Source of the DNA: Eulemur rufifrons | Taxonomy: Eukaryota; Chordata; Mammalia; Primates; Lemuridae | DNA: 64,000 bases | Reading direction: 5' to 3' | Assembly: GCF_041146395.1 (NCBI RefSeq) | Contig: NC_090995.1 | Coordinates: 10,890,501 to 10,954,500 of the forward strand | Part shown: piece by piece, positions 24,215-37,100 of the stretch | How positions within the stretch are numbered: position 1 is the stretch's first letter | Layout: each line of letters starts with the position of its first letter | The notes under the pieces: model-generated | Seen by the model: the letters and a program-made list of their open reading frames with translations, nothing else | Databases searched by the model: none | What the model was told of the DNA's origin: nothing | Position numbers and translations under genes: made by a program

Positions 24215-26343
24215 CTGCAGAGCCACCGAAGGGTAAAATTAGACGCCGCCGTGCAAGGTGGGTGTCTCCCCTCCGCACCCCCTGCCCACCTCTCCGCTGC
24301 CCCACGGGGAGGGCCTCTGTGCCCGACACCACCGCGACTGACCCGTCACACCGGCAGAGGCCCACCGTGGTTTACAAACAGCGACAACCCCTTAAAACAA
24401 TTCATCAGACAACTGCATGCAAGAGAAGCCTGTGGAATTTTACTCCTGAACATTTCAACTATAAAATATTTAAGTTAGAAGTTGGGCACATTATATCAAG
24501 GGTGGGTCAATGATGGTCTGGGCTGGCTGCCTGTTTTTCTAAATAAAGTCTTATTGGAACCACACCCACACATCTTTTAGGTGCTATGTCTGCTTTTACA
24601 CGGCTGCATAAAATGCTACTCGGCACAGTTGAGTAGCTGAAATAAAAACTTTTATGGCCCACGAATCCTACAATATTTACCCACAAATCCTACAGTATTT
24701 ACTATCTGGTCCTTTAAGTTTGCTGACCCCTGCTATGTATGTAACCAAAAGAAATTAATTTATAAAAGAAAAGTCAAGGAGCTAAAATCTTCTTATATTC
24801 TCTGCATGAGAACTAACTGTGTGGTAGCCAGAGACCACTGAATATGAAACAGTCTTTCCTTTGGAAGGTGAGCTCAAAAGCAATCTAATTCACACTTCTT
24901 GGGCAGAATTGTAAAATGGGCCATTCTTTTTGAGTGTCTGAGGGACTATTCTCCCAAAAAATCAGCCAAAGTAGAGATTACTCCAAGGTTTAAGAATAGG
25001 CCACGGAAAAAACACATTATTTACCATAGCACTAGACATACCTAAAATTTCAAAGCATATACTTCTTAATAATCTTAAAACCTCGCCCCAGGTGGTATTA
25101 AATCCATTAATATAATTAATAATAATTATAGATTAACTATAATCTTGAAAGCTTCCAAATCTATCTAAAATATTCTAAAAATAAATTTTTATCAAGTAAC
25201 ACATAATGTTAGCATAAAAATGAAATAATAATAAACTCACTAGTTGAGATAATTTTAAAGCGAACACTCTACCACTATGTCATTTGGTCACAGAAAAGCT
25301 GTATCAAGCGTGTCGTCCTTTTCACGTGGCAGCTGAGCAGCCTAAGCCACTGAGGGTGAGGACGGGATGTGCTCTCAACGTTTCACCTGCCTTCAGTTTA
25401 TCCCCACCTTGGTTCTTCTTTTTCCTTTTCCTTCACTTTTAAAAGTTAGGCTACCTTGTCCTGTTTTGAGTTGTCATAATCCACCAGGAATTACTGAGCA
25501 AAATGAGATACAAATAAATAAGGGAATCTAAGAATCCTTAAGACTTTGCATAATTACATGGGCCTTCGTCTGTGTTAACTATAACGTCACCCGTACCATA
25601 GACAAGTTTCTTATTGCTGATCTTGTCTCTAAATGATGAGCACATCTCAGGGAGTAAAATAATTTAACTCTTTGTCCAAGAAAGGCAGGTATTTGGCATA
25701 TTGAATCATTAAATTCGGTACCAGAAGAAAATACTATAAACGTAGCTCAAAATCGTTCCCAATTCCAAAAATGAGAGCATCTTTTTCTAAAATATGGCTG
25801 GCTTATTCTAAAGTGAAAACAGTGCCATTTCCTATCACACGAAAATATACTGCAGGTCCTTTTTTCAAGCAGCTAAAAGAATTTAAAAATTCTTACAAAC
25901 TAAGAAAAGAGGCACAATGGAAAACGAGTTCTAGAAATAATTCAACTTTATAATTTTTGAAACATAGCAAACCCGTCACCCTTCATAAAAATAGCAGGCT
26001 CTTCAATCTAACTTTCCAAATATTGGTTACACAGTACTGATGATAAACTGTATTTTACGCTTATTTTTAAATTCTCAAAACCCTTTAACATCTAAATTTG
26101 CAATGTATCGGGGCAGAGGGACTCTTGCTTTTGTAGGATTGACAACCTCCGCTATCGGTTGATTTAAGCTTCCAAAATACTAAACAGGCACGTTCCTTTT
26201 ACTGTGATGCTCTAACTCCTTCCCCACGAAGAAACTAGGAAAGTACTAAATAAGGCTTTATTTTTCCTGTTTGGTAAAAAAAAAAACAACACAAAAGAAA
26301 CAAGCGAATGTTCTGCACAGATGGGGAGAAACCAGCACGGTAC
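24215..26343 (-). other. AFF1 intron between window exons 6 and 7
   Basis: 2129 nt. It contains a MER5-type hAT element (24497-24732); the rest is AT-rich and unremarkable. Confidence 0.85.
24497..24732 (-). mobile_element. MER5A-like hAT nonautonomous element
   Basis: The right end, tttgctgacccctg, is the reverse complement of the hAT terminus caggggtcagcaaa. The internal ggtcctttaag, tagtaaatactg-type and 'ttattggaaccacacccaca' segments match MER5A in antisense. Confidence 0.85.
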
Positions 26344-26381
26344 CTTGGAGGTGCAGATGAGGAAGGAGGCTTCTCCGGGGT
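26344..26381 (-). CDS. AFF1: AFF1 exon (window exon 6, residues 93-105)
   Basis: A 38-nt exon encoding TPEKPPSSSAPP and two bases of a Ser codon. The acceptor is aatgcccag|ACC and the donor AAG|gtaccg, an atypical donor at +4 to +6. It links the DLQLS exon to the serine-rich exon in phase. The TPEKPPSSSAPPS peptide is specific to AFF1. Confidence 0.93.
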
Positions 26382-26513
26382 CTGGGCATTCACATTAAGG
26401 GTGAAAAGGACCAGGAAAAGAACAAAAAAACAGGTTAGAATAAGCAGCTCAGAGATGTTAAGTGGATACATTAATAAAAGGATTCCTGGTATTAAGGGGT
26501 ATAGAAAACTTAC
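26382..26513 (-). other. Short AFF1 intron between window exons 5 and 6
   Basis: 132 nt with gtaagt donor and cccag acceptor; no further feature. Confidence 0.9.
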
Positions 26514-26568
26514 CTGCTCACTGTCACTGTCCTCGCTGTCACTAAGCTGAAGGTCATCTTCGAGCATG
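26514..26568 (-). CDS. AFF1: AFF1 exon (window exon 5, residues 74-92), DLxLS motif
   Basis: A 55-nt exon encoding SMLEDDLQLSDSEDSDSEQ. This is the AFF-family DLxLS segment, which in human AF4 belongs to the pSER region implicated in recruiting the SL1/TBP loading machinery and transcription cofactors (family knowledge). The acceptor is cttcccag|CAT and the donor CAG|gtaagt. It lies only 132 nt upstream of the next exon, an unusually short intron in this gene. Confidence 0.95.
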
Positions 26569-26920
26569 CTGGGAAGGGCAGGGACAGACACAGTGCGTGA
26601 TGTGAAACAATTTCTAATAACTTTTTTTTAGCATGTAAATAGAAAATACGCCCAATGTACAAAACAGGGACAGGATAGGTATACGTTTTCTTTACTTATC
26701 AAATGCTTCATTTTCCTGGAAATGTAAGTTTTACAATTACAATATATAATTATAATTGGACAATTATAACAGAAACCAGTTCAGTGCAAGCCCCTTACCA
26801 TCGCAAAACTCAATCGTTCACACATTGCAAACATTAAAGGAGAACTCCCACAAGGCAGGATTTGTTGGCAGCCTGAGACTAAAGTCCCCAACCCCTGGTC
26901 AGTGAAAACAGGGTCCATGC

Positions 26921-26948
26921 AAACAAACAAACAAACAAACAAACAAAA
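26921..26948. repeat. (CAAA)n microsatellite
   Basis: About seven caaa units followed by a short G run. Confidence 0.95.
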
Positions 26949-27002
26949 ACGGGGGGAACAGACACAACTTACTCAAATTATTTTCTTCCATAGTCTCTAA
27001 CT

Positions 27003-28595
27003 CAGGGGTGGGAAACCTGTGGCCTCCTAGGTCCTTAAGTGCAGCCTTTTGACTGAATCCAAATTTTACACAACAAATCCTTTTATTTTTATTAATATTT
27101 TTTTCTTCTACATTTTAATTTTACTTTTAAAATGACTATATTTAAAATACCAAAAAAATAAAGTAAGTTTCAACAAAATAATCCTCCTAGATTGGCCAAC
27201 ACAACTAGAACATTAGTAAACCGTAAGGGCTAAATTGAGGGCTGTTATGCTCATGATTTAGTTCTAACTGGCCCCACCTGACCGCACGAGGGCAGTTGGC
27301 GAGAGTTTATGCAGATCGAGTACACCAGTTTGTTACCAGCCTTTGACATAGGTGCACTGTGTTTCTATGTGAAGTGGAATTTGTGAACAGTTGCACAGCT
27401 CCACAGTATTTTTTAATTCTGTCTGCTTAAACGCCCATCATGTCAAAGAAGACCAAGAGAACGCTGAAGGAAGAAAACATTTTTTTAACGAGGATTGGGA
27501 ATTGCAATATTATCTTCTTTCTGCTAAAGATAAGATGATTTGCTTGCTTTGATACTGCAATATCAACATTAAAGAACTTCAATGCTCATCTGCATTGTAA
27601 CACTATAAGGACCACAGAGAGGGAGAGGCACGAAAGGTTGTATTGCAGAAATTAAGAAATGAAAAGCAAAAGCAAAGGCAATTCTTTCAAGCAGCAGTAA
27701 GACCTGGAAATATGCCACTGAAACAACTTATAAAGTAGCTTATATACTTGGGGGAAAAAGGGAAGACATTCATTGATGTACAAATTGTGAAAGAATGCAT
27801 TGTTGAAGTTGTAGGATGCTTAGATCCCAGTAACATTTCAAAGTACAGATAGCCGCCTCTGTCAAGGAGAACACCATAACTGATCAGCAACATGAATTAC
27901 CCTTCAACTTAACAGAACTTCATGTAACACTTCAAAAGGAAAATATATGTTATTCAATCACTTTGGATGAATCAACTAATACTACTGACTAGGGAAAGGT
28001 TTTATATTTCATTCGTCTCATAACAGATTTTCTTTGCTATGAAGAGTTGCTTGCTTTGGGCACTCTTGCAAACAGAACACTGGGGACACCTTCAAAAACT
28101 TTCAAGATAAATGTCATGAAGCTGAACTGAATTTGGTAAATTTAGTGAGTATATGTACAAATGGTGCACCTTCCATGACAGGAAAACATGAAGGGTTTAT
28201 TGCACAGAATTTTAAAAAAGTATTAATAGATCCAGATGTTCTCATTTCTTTTCATTGTATCTTGCACCAGCAAAATCTCTGTGCTAACACTACTATTTTA
28301 GGTGATACTTTGCAACAAGTTTGAAGTACTGTTAACTATATTCCTACAAATGCAACATGGCATCCGCAATTTTGTAACATGCTAAAGTCGAACTATGAGG
28401 TATTCAGTGTGGATTTGCCCTATTGTTCTAAAGTGTGTTGGCACTTTTGAAGTGCAAGGACAGGTGTTAGCCAAAATTTTATCTCTGCAAAAACAGATAA
28501 ATTTTATTAAGAACAGAATCAGCAGCGTGAATCACTGAAAGATTTCTATAGCAATGCAGCATTTCTGTGCAGCCCAAGGCTTGGGGACCACAGTG
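27003..28595 (+). mobile_element. hAT (Charlie/ZBED type) DNA transposon fossil
   Basis: The left end, caggggtgggaaacctgtgg, is a typical hAT terminus; the right end reads ttggggaccacagtg. Flanking octamers (ctctaact / ctataaga) could be a decayed 8-bp duplication. The plus strand carries pieces of a hAT transposase with many stops: an Nterm-like MSKKTKRTLKEENIF (27440), KGKTFIDVQIVKECI (about 27755), NGAPSMTGKHEGFIAQ (about 28157) and FHCILHQQNLCA (about 28250). This order and wording fit the hAT transposases from which ZBED5, GTF2IRD2 and similar human genes derive. The C-terminal hATC region is missing or unrecognisable. Confidence 0.85.
27438..28430 (+). pseudogene. hAT transposase remnant
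   Basis: Degenerate coding stretch within the hAT element, with multiple in-frame stops and frameshifts. The best-preserved piece is 28133-28324, with TNGAPSMTGKHEGF and HCILHQQNLC. It is not functional. Confidence 0.8.
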
Positions 28596-31500
28596 CTATA
28601 AGAATTAAATAAATATACAGCAAGATATATGATGCTGTCAAGACAACTGTCACCAAACAGTGCAGTTGTCTTCCATTTTTGTCCAAGGAACATCAATATT
28701 AAGCTCTATTTTTCACACGTAATAAATCACTCTCTTTTGTCTGCATAAACACTGATCAGTGGCAAGGACAGCAATACAAATTATATTGTTACCTAGAGAG
28801 TACATGTAACCTTACTGCTATCGTTCCGTTGTGGGGGAAAAAAAAACAGTTTACTCCCTCAAACTTATATTGATACTTATTTCTAGGCATTCTGGCTTAT
28901 GATTAACCTAAATATTAAAAGCAGACATTTTCCAATCTGTATATCTATACATATGGTCAAGTTTTAACACCCTTAACCTTCTTCCAAGGAGATGCCCAAA
29001 TATCAAAGGAAAGAATCAACTGCTGCCTCTCACTTCCCCCACATTTTATGAGCATGACTATTTGAGGAAATGCTATATGTAAAACTGAGAAGAAAAAAAA
29101 AAAAAATCTGGAGTATTAATGATGCTCCAAAAAGCAAATTATTAGAGGTTAAAATACTTCAGTATTTCTGCATGTACCCCTGTAATAATCTGACCAATTA
29201 TTTTTACTGCAAACCCACTACCTACTACTGAAGTAATGAGGCATGGTTATTTTGGGAAACCTTGGTAAAAAAAATCACTAGATTTTCTAATAAAAATAAA
29301 TGACAAAACTTGGCTCTTGGCAAACGACTGCCTACATGCACCACGGCAATCCTGCCAAGGAACTACTCTCACCAACACATGTACTAAAAACATCCTGTGA
29401 TAAGTTTCTAAATAAAATAAAAACTGTTAGCTACTTGTAAATGTAGAGCTTGCTCAATATTTATGTAACAGAATTTAAATTCATATTTTAGCAAGGCTAG
29501 AAAATACAGCCTTCAGTCATAGGACTTGGCAGTTAGTAATCATAATGGTATACGAGAGAAAGTCACTCGACAGGTTTCCTGCGAAATGGTGGCTTGGCTG
29601 GGAAACACACAAACAAGAGATAAAAGATATATCTTTGCAATAAATGTTAGGTATAATACAACCAGAAAAAAAGACCTGGCAAAGTGTGTTCACTATTAAC
29701 CACCACCAACAGAACTATAGTAAATGGACCTCTTTGTTTCTTAGTTACTGGGTTTGTTTTGAATAAAATTGATTTGTCTTAATTTCCTGTCCATCAATGA
29801 TCATGTAATCCAACCATGCTTCCTGTTGCAAGCACAGGATTAAAAATCTCACAACTTTTTCTCCTTGCTACTGAATATCTATCTTCCTTTGGTGAATATA
29901 CTCTCCTAAAGTGAGAAAGTCAGAGAAAGTTCTGACTTTTTAGCTCTACTTGCTCTTTGGGAATAACAGGTACCATGAAAATGCTATCCCAGATTCCGAA
30001 AACTTCCCCTTCAGAGAATTATGTACACAGTAACAAAACAAGCCTGCAGGTACAAAACCTATTTGAGACTTTGAGTAAAGAACGTGACCTCTGAGGGAAC
30101 ATTGTGAACTCTATCTCCAAAGAAACACTCAGAAATGACAAACCAGTATAATCATACCAAACCTATCCCCCATGTAGGATGTACTTGGGATTTACACACT
30201 ATTTCAATTAGTCAGAATGTATGAGTGTATCTCACATGAGAATCAGCAGACATAGGAGTATTGTCAGTGTCCGCTGACCTGGCCAACAGTAACCACAGAA
30301 TCTTCCAGAAACCATGGCTTCCAGAAGTGGGTGGCTCAACACAAACCAGCAGGCCGTTAGTAGTGGAGGAGGGAGTGGCAGTGAGGAAAAAAATATTTTT
30401 TAAAGTTTTTGATAAACATGTGTTGCCCCTAGAGTTTAAAAAAAAAAAAATTTTTTTACTTTTGTAAAAGTCATAACTAAGCCCTGCTGAGATAGAAAAT
30501 TAATCACGAATGCCATTGTGGTCACTGTGGTTTTTTTTTTTTTTAAGTATCTATAGAGTTGAGGAAAAGATAGCTTGATGACAGGTGAAGGATTTTTAGC
30601 AATAAGGATAAATGTTAAGGGAATCATCTGCTAAAGTCTGTTTCACCAACAAGTATATTTGAGGCCAAGCACGTATTACACAATATGAAGACAGAGGAGG
30701 TGAACTACAGCACACCTGGGTAAGCACCTTTGCACTCACTAAACGAGAATCCAAACCTCTTAGACCCAGCCTCGTTCATAACAACGAGACCTAGGTCAGG
30801 AGAATGAGGGGCCCAAGGGATGTGTTTCCTCCTTCTCAACTGGGAACTCTCCTGAGTCACGATCAAGTCATCTTCACCTCCCTATTCTCTCTGTGCGGAA
30901 CTTGGCCCGCACCCTCAAAGAGCAGGATGAATGGCACCCTCTGCTGAGTAGGTCACAGCGTCACGTGCTGTATCCACCATGTGATCAGACTGTGACAGGC
31001 ACTGTCCACGCTCACAGCCCTGCGTGGTGACCACCCCCTCACACTCTAACGACGAGGAAAATATCCAGCTAACATGCCTAAGACCCCGAAGCTCACACAT
31101 GCTGGAGCCAGGATGCAGAATCTACTCCCCTTCTATACAAGATCCCCTTGTTCTGGCCAACACGTGACACGACGGTTAGAAAACCTAACTAAAGGAATTA
31201 AATCTCAGTGCCAGAACCCACCAAAAGAGAGACCTTGACTTAACACAGCAACTATCCTGTTGGAATAAAGTGAATGTATTATTTTTCCCTTACGAAAATA
31301 AATTAACTTTAAACCTTACATACTTTAACTGGTTAAATAACTAATTTCCTTTCCAAACTCCAAGGCCAGGCAGTTATTTCAAAGCACACGGCACCATACG
31401 GTCTACTCTGACACCGTTCGAAAGCAGCCAGACTGCTCAGGTAAAGCAACTCTTTGAACTACCCATGTAGGTTTAACCACCTTTTACGTTATTGGTTAGG

Positions 31501-33030
31501 TAAACTTCTTACTCAAAGGTTACGAACAATTCTCAAAACCCGTTGTACAAATGCATTTTGCAGGCAGCTGTTCTAGCGAAGCTTTGAGAGCCGTGCACAG
31601 GTTCTGGCAGGCACGGTCCAGTGAGTCAGGCCAATTGTTACTGCGTGAAGACACACACAGACAAGCCTTCATTTCTTTTCCATTTCTTAGGATGGGGCTT
31701 GCCCAAAGATTTCACAGCCAATATTCTGCAACATCTCAATTCAGAACCCAAAAAGTATTTAAATATCCTTATTTCTTGGCTTAATATTTCTTACGATTGT
31801 TTTATTTGAGAAAGTGCACATCAAGGCAAGCTCACAGTAATTACCTACAACTAATAAGTCATAACCACGGCATCAGGTGCGCTGAAGATGGAAAGAAAAG
31901 CAACACTTTTCAGGAACGACCAACAAACATGTGAGAATGTATAAGCATACACAACCTCACAAACTTAAAATTAATATGGGAATAGAATGAGCAATCAAGC
32001 ACAGGGTAGGGGACAGGCTGGGCTCCAAAGCAGATCTAGAATCCCCAACATTCTAAATCGCATCAAGGTTTGAGTCCTTTCTTGATTACAGGGCAGAAAT
32101 AAGGACTGCAAATCCCTGTAAGAGACAGGGAGGTTACAGACCACGAAGGGGGCTCCACATACAGTAAGTGAAAAAGCTCATCGTAAACAGTTGTGACACA
32201 ACATATAATGGAAACGCTCCAAATGGCGACAGTCATTAGAAGACAGAGTTCAAATTCATGCAGACTGTCTATAGGAGATTATGAGCTAACAAGACAGAGA
32301 AAAAATTGACTAACTATAGTCAAAAAGCTTAAAGGTTGATACGGTAAAAATTGTGGCCAGAGGTGGAAAGATTATTTAAACTCCATAAAGTGAAGATCAT
32401 CTGAAGTCAACTAAGCAAATGAGAAAAATCACAAGAGTATAAATGAAGGAAAATATGAAATTAAACCAATAAGATTAAATCAGTAAGTACGACAAATAAG
32501 ACACCAGCACAAGAGTGATACACTTCCAACTAGAAACAAAGTCTAAAAAGGATTACTTAAAATCTTATCTGTTAAACATTGCTCATAGGTATTCAATCGT
32601 TTACACGTATCTTTTCTTCCGCATTTATTCTGAGCACTTACTACGTGTGGCACTACTCTAAACCCCATGGCTACGACTCTAAGCAAAAAAAAAAAAAAAA
32701 AAACCCTGCTCTTGTGGCGTGTACACCCTAAAGGATGGAATAACAACTAAACTATATACTTCCTCATGAGCAACAAAAGCCTACGGAGGGGAACAAGAAT
32801 AAAAGAGAAAGGGTGGCCGTGGGTTGCTCTTTTGCACAGGGTAGGAAGGCAAAACCTCACCGATACCTCCAAGGAGAGACCCGACAGGAGGGCGGGCGCA
32901 CAGTGCCAGGACCATGGGGAGGAATCAGGGCATCGGAAATGGCAAGGAGGCCACGAGCCAGAGTGGAAAATGAACCTGGATGTAGGGGGAAGGGGGGAGG
33001 GGTAGGTTATGGAGGGTCTTGGAGGACTCT

Positions 33031-33066
33031 GGGGGGGGGGGTGAGGGGGGAGGAGGGAAGGGAGGT
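33031..33066 (+). other. G-rich tract with G-quadruplex potential
   Basis: An eleven-G run followed by tgag, six Gs, agga, ggg, aa, ggg and agg: four or more G runs of at least three within 36 bases. It lies at the end of a purine-rich stretch starting near 32980. Confidence 0.6.
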
Positions 33067-33409
33067 GAATATTCTTGTGAAAGTTGACCACACCTTGTTG
33101 GTTTAATAGCCCAGCATCCCAGAGAGAAGATGAAATGTACAAGCTGCCCTTAAGGCTAACAGGTTCTTAGTGAATTAAAACATTTTATTTCATCTTCACA
33201 ATCTATGTTTACATGAGTCTAGGGTCACTGATAGTGAATTAGCAGTTACGATTAAAAATGACACTCAGACGAACCCCTAGGGCACCCTTAAGACCAGGTT
33301 TTGTATATACAAATGAACTCCTTCAAAGTAGTCACTTGCAAAAAAATTATCCCCTGAGGTTGCAGGGTCTGCGCTGTACCTACCAACCAAGCCCCCTTTC
33401 AAGGTAGCA

Positions 33410-33680
33410 AGCAGTCTGTGCCTTCCTCTCGTCCTCAAATGTCACCAACTCTGAGATACCTTTCCTGATCTCCCTCCCTGAAGTATCACCACCCCCCCAA
33501 AATCAACTCCTGCCCCAACCCTGGCACTATCCCGTCACCTTGTTCCATGTTATATGCCACCTGCATTTTGTTATAAACTGTGGAAAACAAGGGCTTTGTC
33601 TCATTGACCACTGTTTCTCCAAGTACCTAAAGCAGCACCAGGCACACAGCGTGTGTTCGATAACTACGCACTGAATGGAC
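33410..33680 (+). mobile_element. L2 LINE 3' fragment
   Basis: An order of segments resembling 'cctttcctgatctccctccc', 'aaacaagggctttgtctcat', 'cagcaccaggcacacagc' and a gaatgaat-like end is typical of the L2 3' region. Confidence 0.6.
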
Positions 33681-33693
33681 AGAGGCAATTATT

Positions 33694-34106
<413 letters not shown>

Positions 34107-37100
34107 TCAAAAGTGTGTTAAAGAACAATGAGAATAATTTTTCTGTTGCAGAACGCATTTACTTAACACTTATACCATAACAGACATTTAAAAAATTTAT
34201 TCCTTTTGTCTCTTTTATCTGACCTCTGGTTTAAGATCTAATATGACAGTATGTATTATTCTAAATGGGAGCTCCCAAAGCATTTCAAGCAATGGCTGCA
34301 TTATTCAAGTAAGAATAGCTCCAAGGAGAATACTTTAGAGAGGGCAATCCTCCAGTACTTTCACAGTATTTTGAACATTTAAAATTCTGAGATAAGCAGA
34401 GTTTTAGACTTTACATAGAATGATTCTGTTGCTTTCACCTAAGAATGGAAATTCTTCAATATCCAATCTTACAAATTCCCATTTCTCCTTAGCACTGCTA
34501 ACATGAACTTACTTTACAATAAAATAAAAACCCTCGATGTTCCTTATTTTCCTTCATTTTACACCCCTACCTCTCCTCCTGAAAATAAGAGATCTAGGTT
34601 ACTAAAATAATCATGCACAGCTATAACCCTAGATTCTCAATTACTTGGTTGACTAAGTCAAGAGTGAAAATATGTACTTTTCCAGCAACGCCAGGTACTG
34701 AAATATTGAGAATTATTATCAAAAATGTTTCATGATGCTTAAAGGTTTGATGGAGATCTACAGATGTATAAATGACCGGCACAAATGTTTGTCCCTTGTT
34801 TTCTGGAGAAGTGGAGAACTGCGAAGAGAGGACAGGAATCTGACTTCAATGACAAATAATTTATAAGCTTTACACACGGGGCTGATTTCTACTTCTTCCA
34901 TAATTATTTATCAGCAAATAGCATTTTAAATCAGAGCTGTCACTGAAATAAAGGGTCCAGGTAAAACACCTTCACATAATATAAACTAACATTTAAAAAC
35001 AAGAGCAAAAATTAATTTCCTTAGGCCAAATATGATTTAAATTAACTGGCAGAAATAAACTGTCTTTGGACTTAATTCTAGGATGCTGCAGGGAACACAA
35101 CTTTTGTCCTCATGTGATGATTTTATATTACAAGAAACTGACAGGTCTTCCTTAGTTCTTTACCAAGATTATTTAAAAACCAGTAATGTGTTCACTAAAA
35201 GTTGAAAACTCAGGTCCGTGTGAAAAGGCATTAGACTCATCCCAGCCTATGTTAACTTGGCACTGTTCCTTCTTGTCCAGCTCCAGGGACAAATCCAATC
35301 ACAGCCTTCACATCCAGTTATTGCCCTCATTTCAAAAGAAACTTTCCGTATAAGTAATAAAAATTTCAAATTGCTACAATGGCTGATTTCTCTAAGTATG
35401 TGTTGACAATGTACGTGTTGATTTCAGAGATGACAACAAGAAAAAGGAGGGTACCTTCTTATAATAAAAACCCAGCAATCTGGGGATGGGGAAGAGAGAA
35501 GCTAGCTACAATAATAAACTGTTTCATAGTTTCTGACATACGAACACACTATCCCGTCCGAGGGGCCGACACACGAACTGACACCAGTAAACTGAATCTA
35601 ACCACCCAGGAGAACTGTGCACACTGACGCAAAGGACACAGTAACTACACAAAAAAGGAAATACTTTGTACTTTGCCCTGAGAACGCCACAGATCTAAGC
35701 CTTGGAAAGGAAGAGGACTCCAAAGCCCAGAGCCCTTAAACAAATACAACCTCTCCTAAAGCCAGGAGCAAACTGTACTAACATCCCAGCTAATCAGTTA
35801 CCCGCAGAGCCTTGCAGAAGGAATTCATTATTTGAGAACTAACTAGAGCACAAACTACAGAGAACCATATTGAAAGTAACAGATTTGGCCTCTATCCCTT
35901 TCACACGCACACCCCTCTAACCACCTTGCTACCCCCCGGCCGAGTCTAGACATATGTAAGAGTCCACAGACCATGACAAGCTTACTGTTTGCTGCTACGC
36001 CCCTTTTGTATGTCCTACCCCACTTTTCTGAGGATTCCTAGGTACTAGTAACTCTGAAAGAAAAAGCATTAAGACCTAGATTGATGTTTTTAAGCCACAG
36101 TATAAATGACCCTGTAATTAACAATTTTTCTGACATTCGAAGTACATGAGACCATCTCCCTCGCACTCTGTGTGCCACTCAAACAGCTTAACTGCGTACC
36201 AAAGCACCGTAATGCTGACGCTAGATCCAATTAACTCGCGAGCGCTAAGCGTGCCACGCTACGGCTGAAACAATGACTGCACTCTGCAAATTAACTGGGA
36301 CACCACTTTCATCCCATCGCCATTAAAAGGAAGTTCCTAAAAGTGATTCCCTTTTCCCAGAGGTACGTTTCATCTTGGCACTTACCAACACCACCAACCC
36401 CAGCGCCACACCCCGCTATGTCCACTCCCGCCTCGCTGTCTACGCAGCCTCAACCTCACGTTCTCTCCTGTGTGGCTCTTCCCTCTCCACCCTGCCCCCG
36501 CAAGGGCCGACCGTCACCCCTTCCCAAAGTCCATTACGATCTCCACAAACATTCTTTCCCAGATAATTGTATGTATAGCAAATTAATAGTCTTCATAAAA
36601 AAAACACTACATGTCACACGATCTAAGTATACTTGTTAGCAACTGTCAGGCACCTGTGATTTCAGTGGCTTAATGCACTATTGTGCCTGATACGCAGAGC
36701 CATCCCAGGAATGGCCTCAGTCCCTAACAGGCCCGAGGGCTGATGGGAATTGCAGTGGGAGGGTGTGACTTTTGCCTGCGTGGCCTGAGGCTGCTGCTGG
36801 GGCGCAGGTCGGACCCAACTGTGTCTCTTCCTTCACCCACAGGCCAGGGACACAGCTGCTGTCCTGCCGTCCCGTGGGCACAGCTGCCCCTCCCCTCTGC
36901 TGCCACAGCCAAGGGAAATGTCCGCTTCTCCCAGCTTTGGTCCCCCCTTCCTGACTGCTCTGAAGACAATGGCCAGGGCCTTTTATGGTCAGCAGGGCTG
37001 GGCTACCAACCGTGCGTGACAAAGCAGTACCCGGTGTACGTGTACGACCTTCCGAGCTGCTGCAGATTCTTACGTTCCCCGGTCCTTGATCTGTGGCCTC

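Noticed and set aside
27281..27300. CTCF-like sequence ccgcacgagggcagttggc
   Set aside because: Only 11 of 14 core positions fit, and it lies inside the hAT fossil.
32570..33060. Possible unique gene fragment, with similar text near 38790-39470
   Set aside because: Wording (gcacttactacgtgtggcac, ggagggtcttggagga) recalls a common ancient interspersed repeat; family not certain, so not called as a named element.
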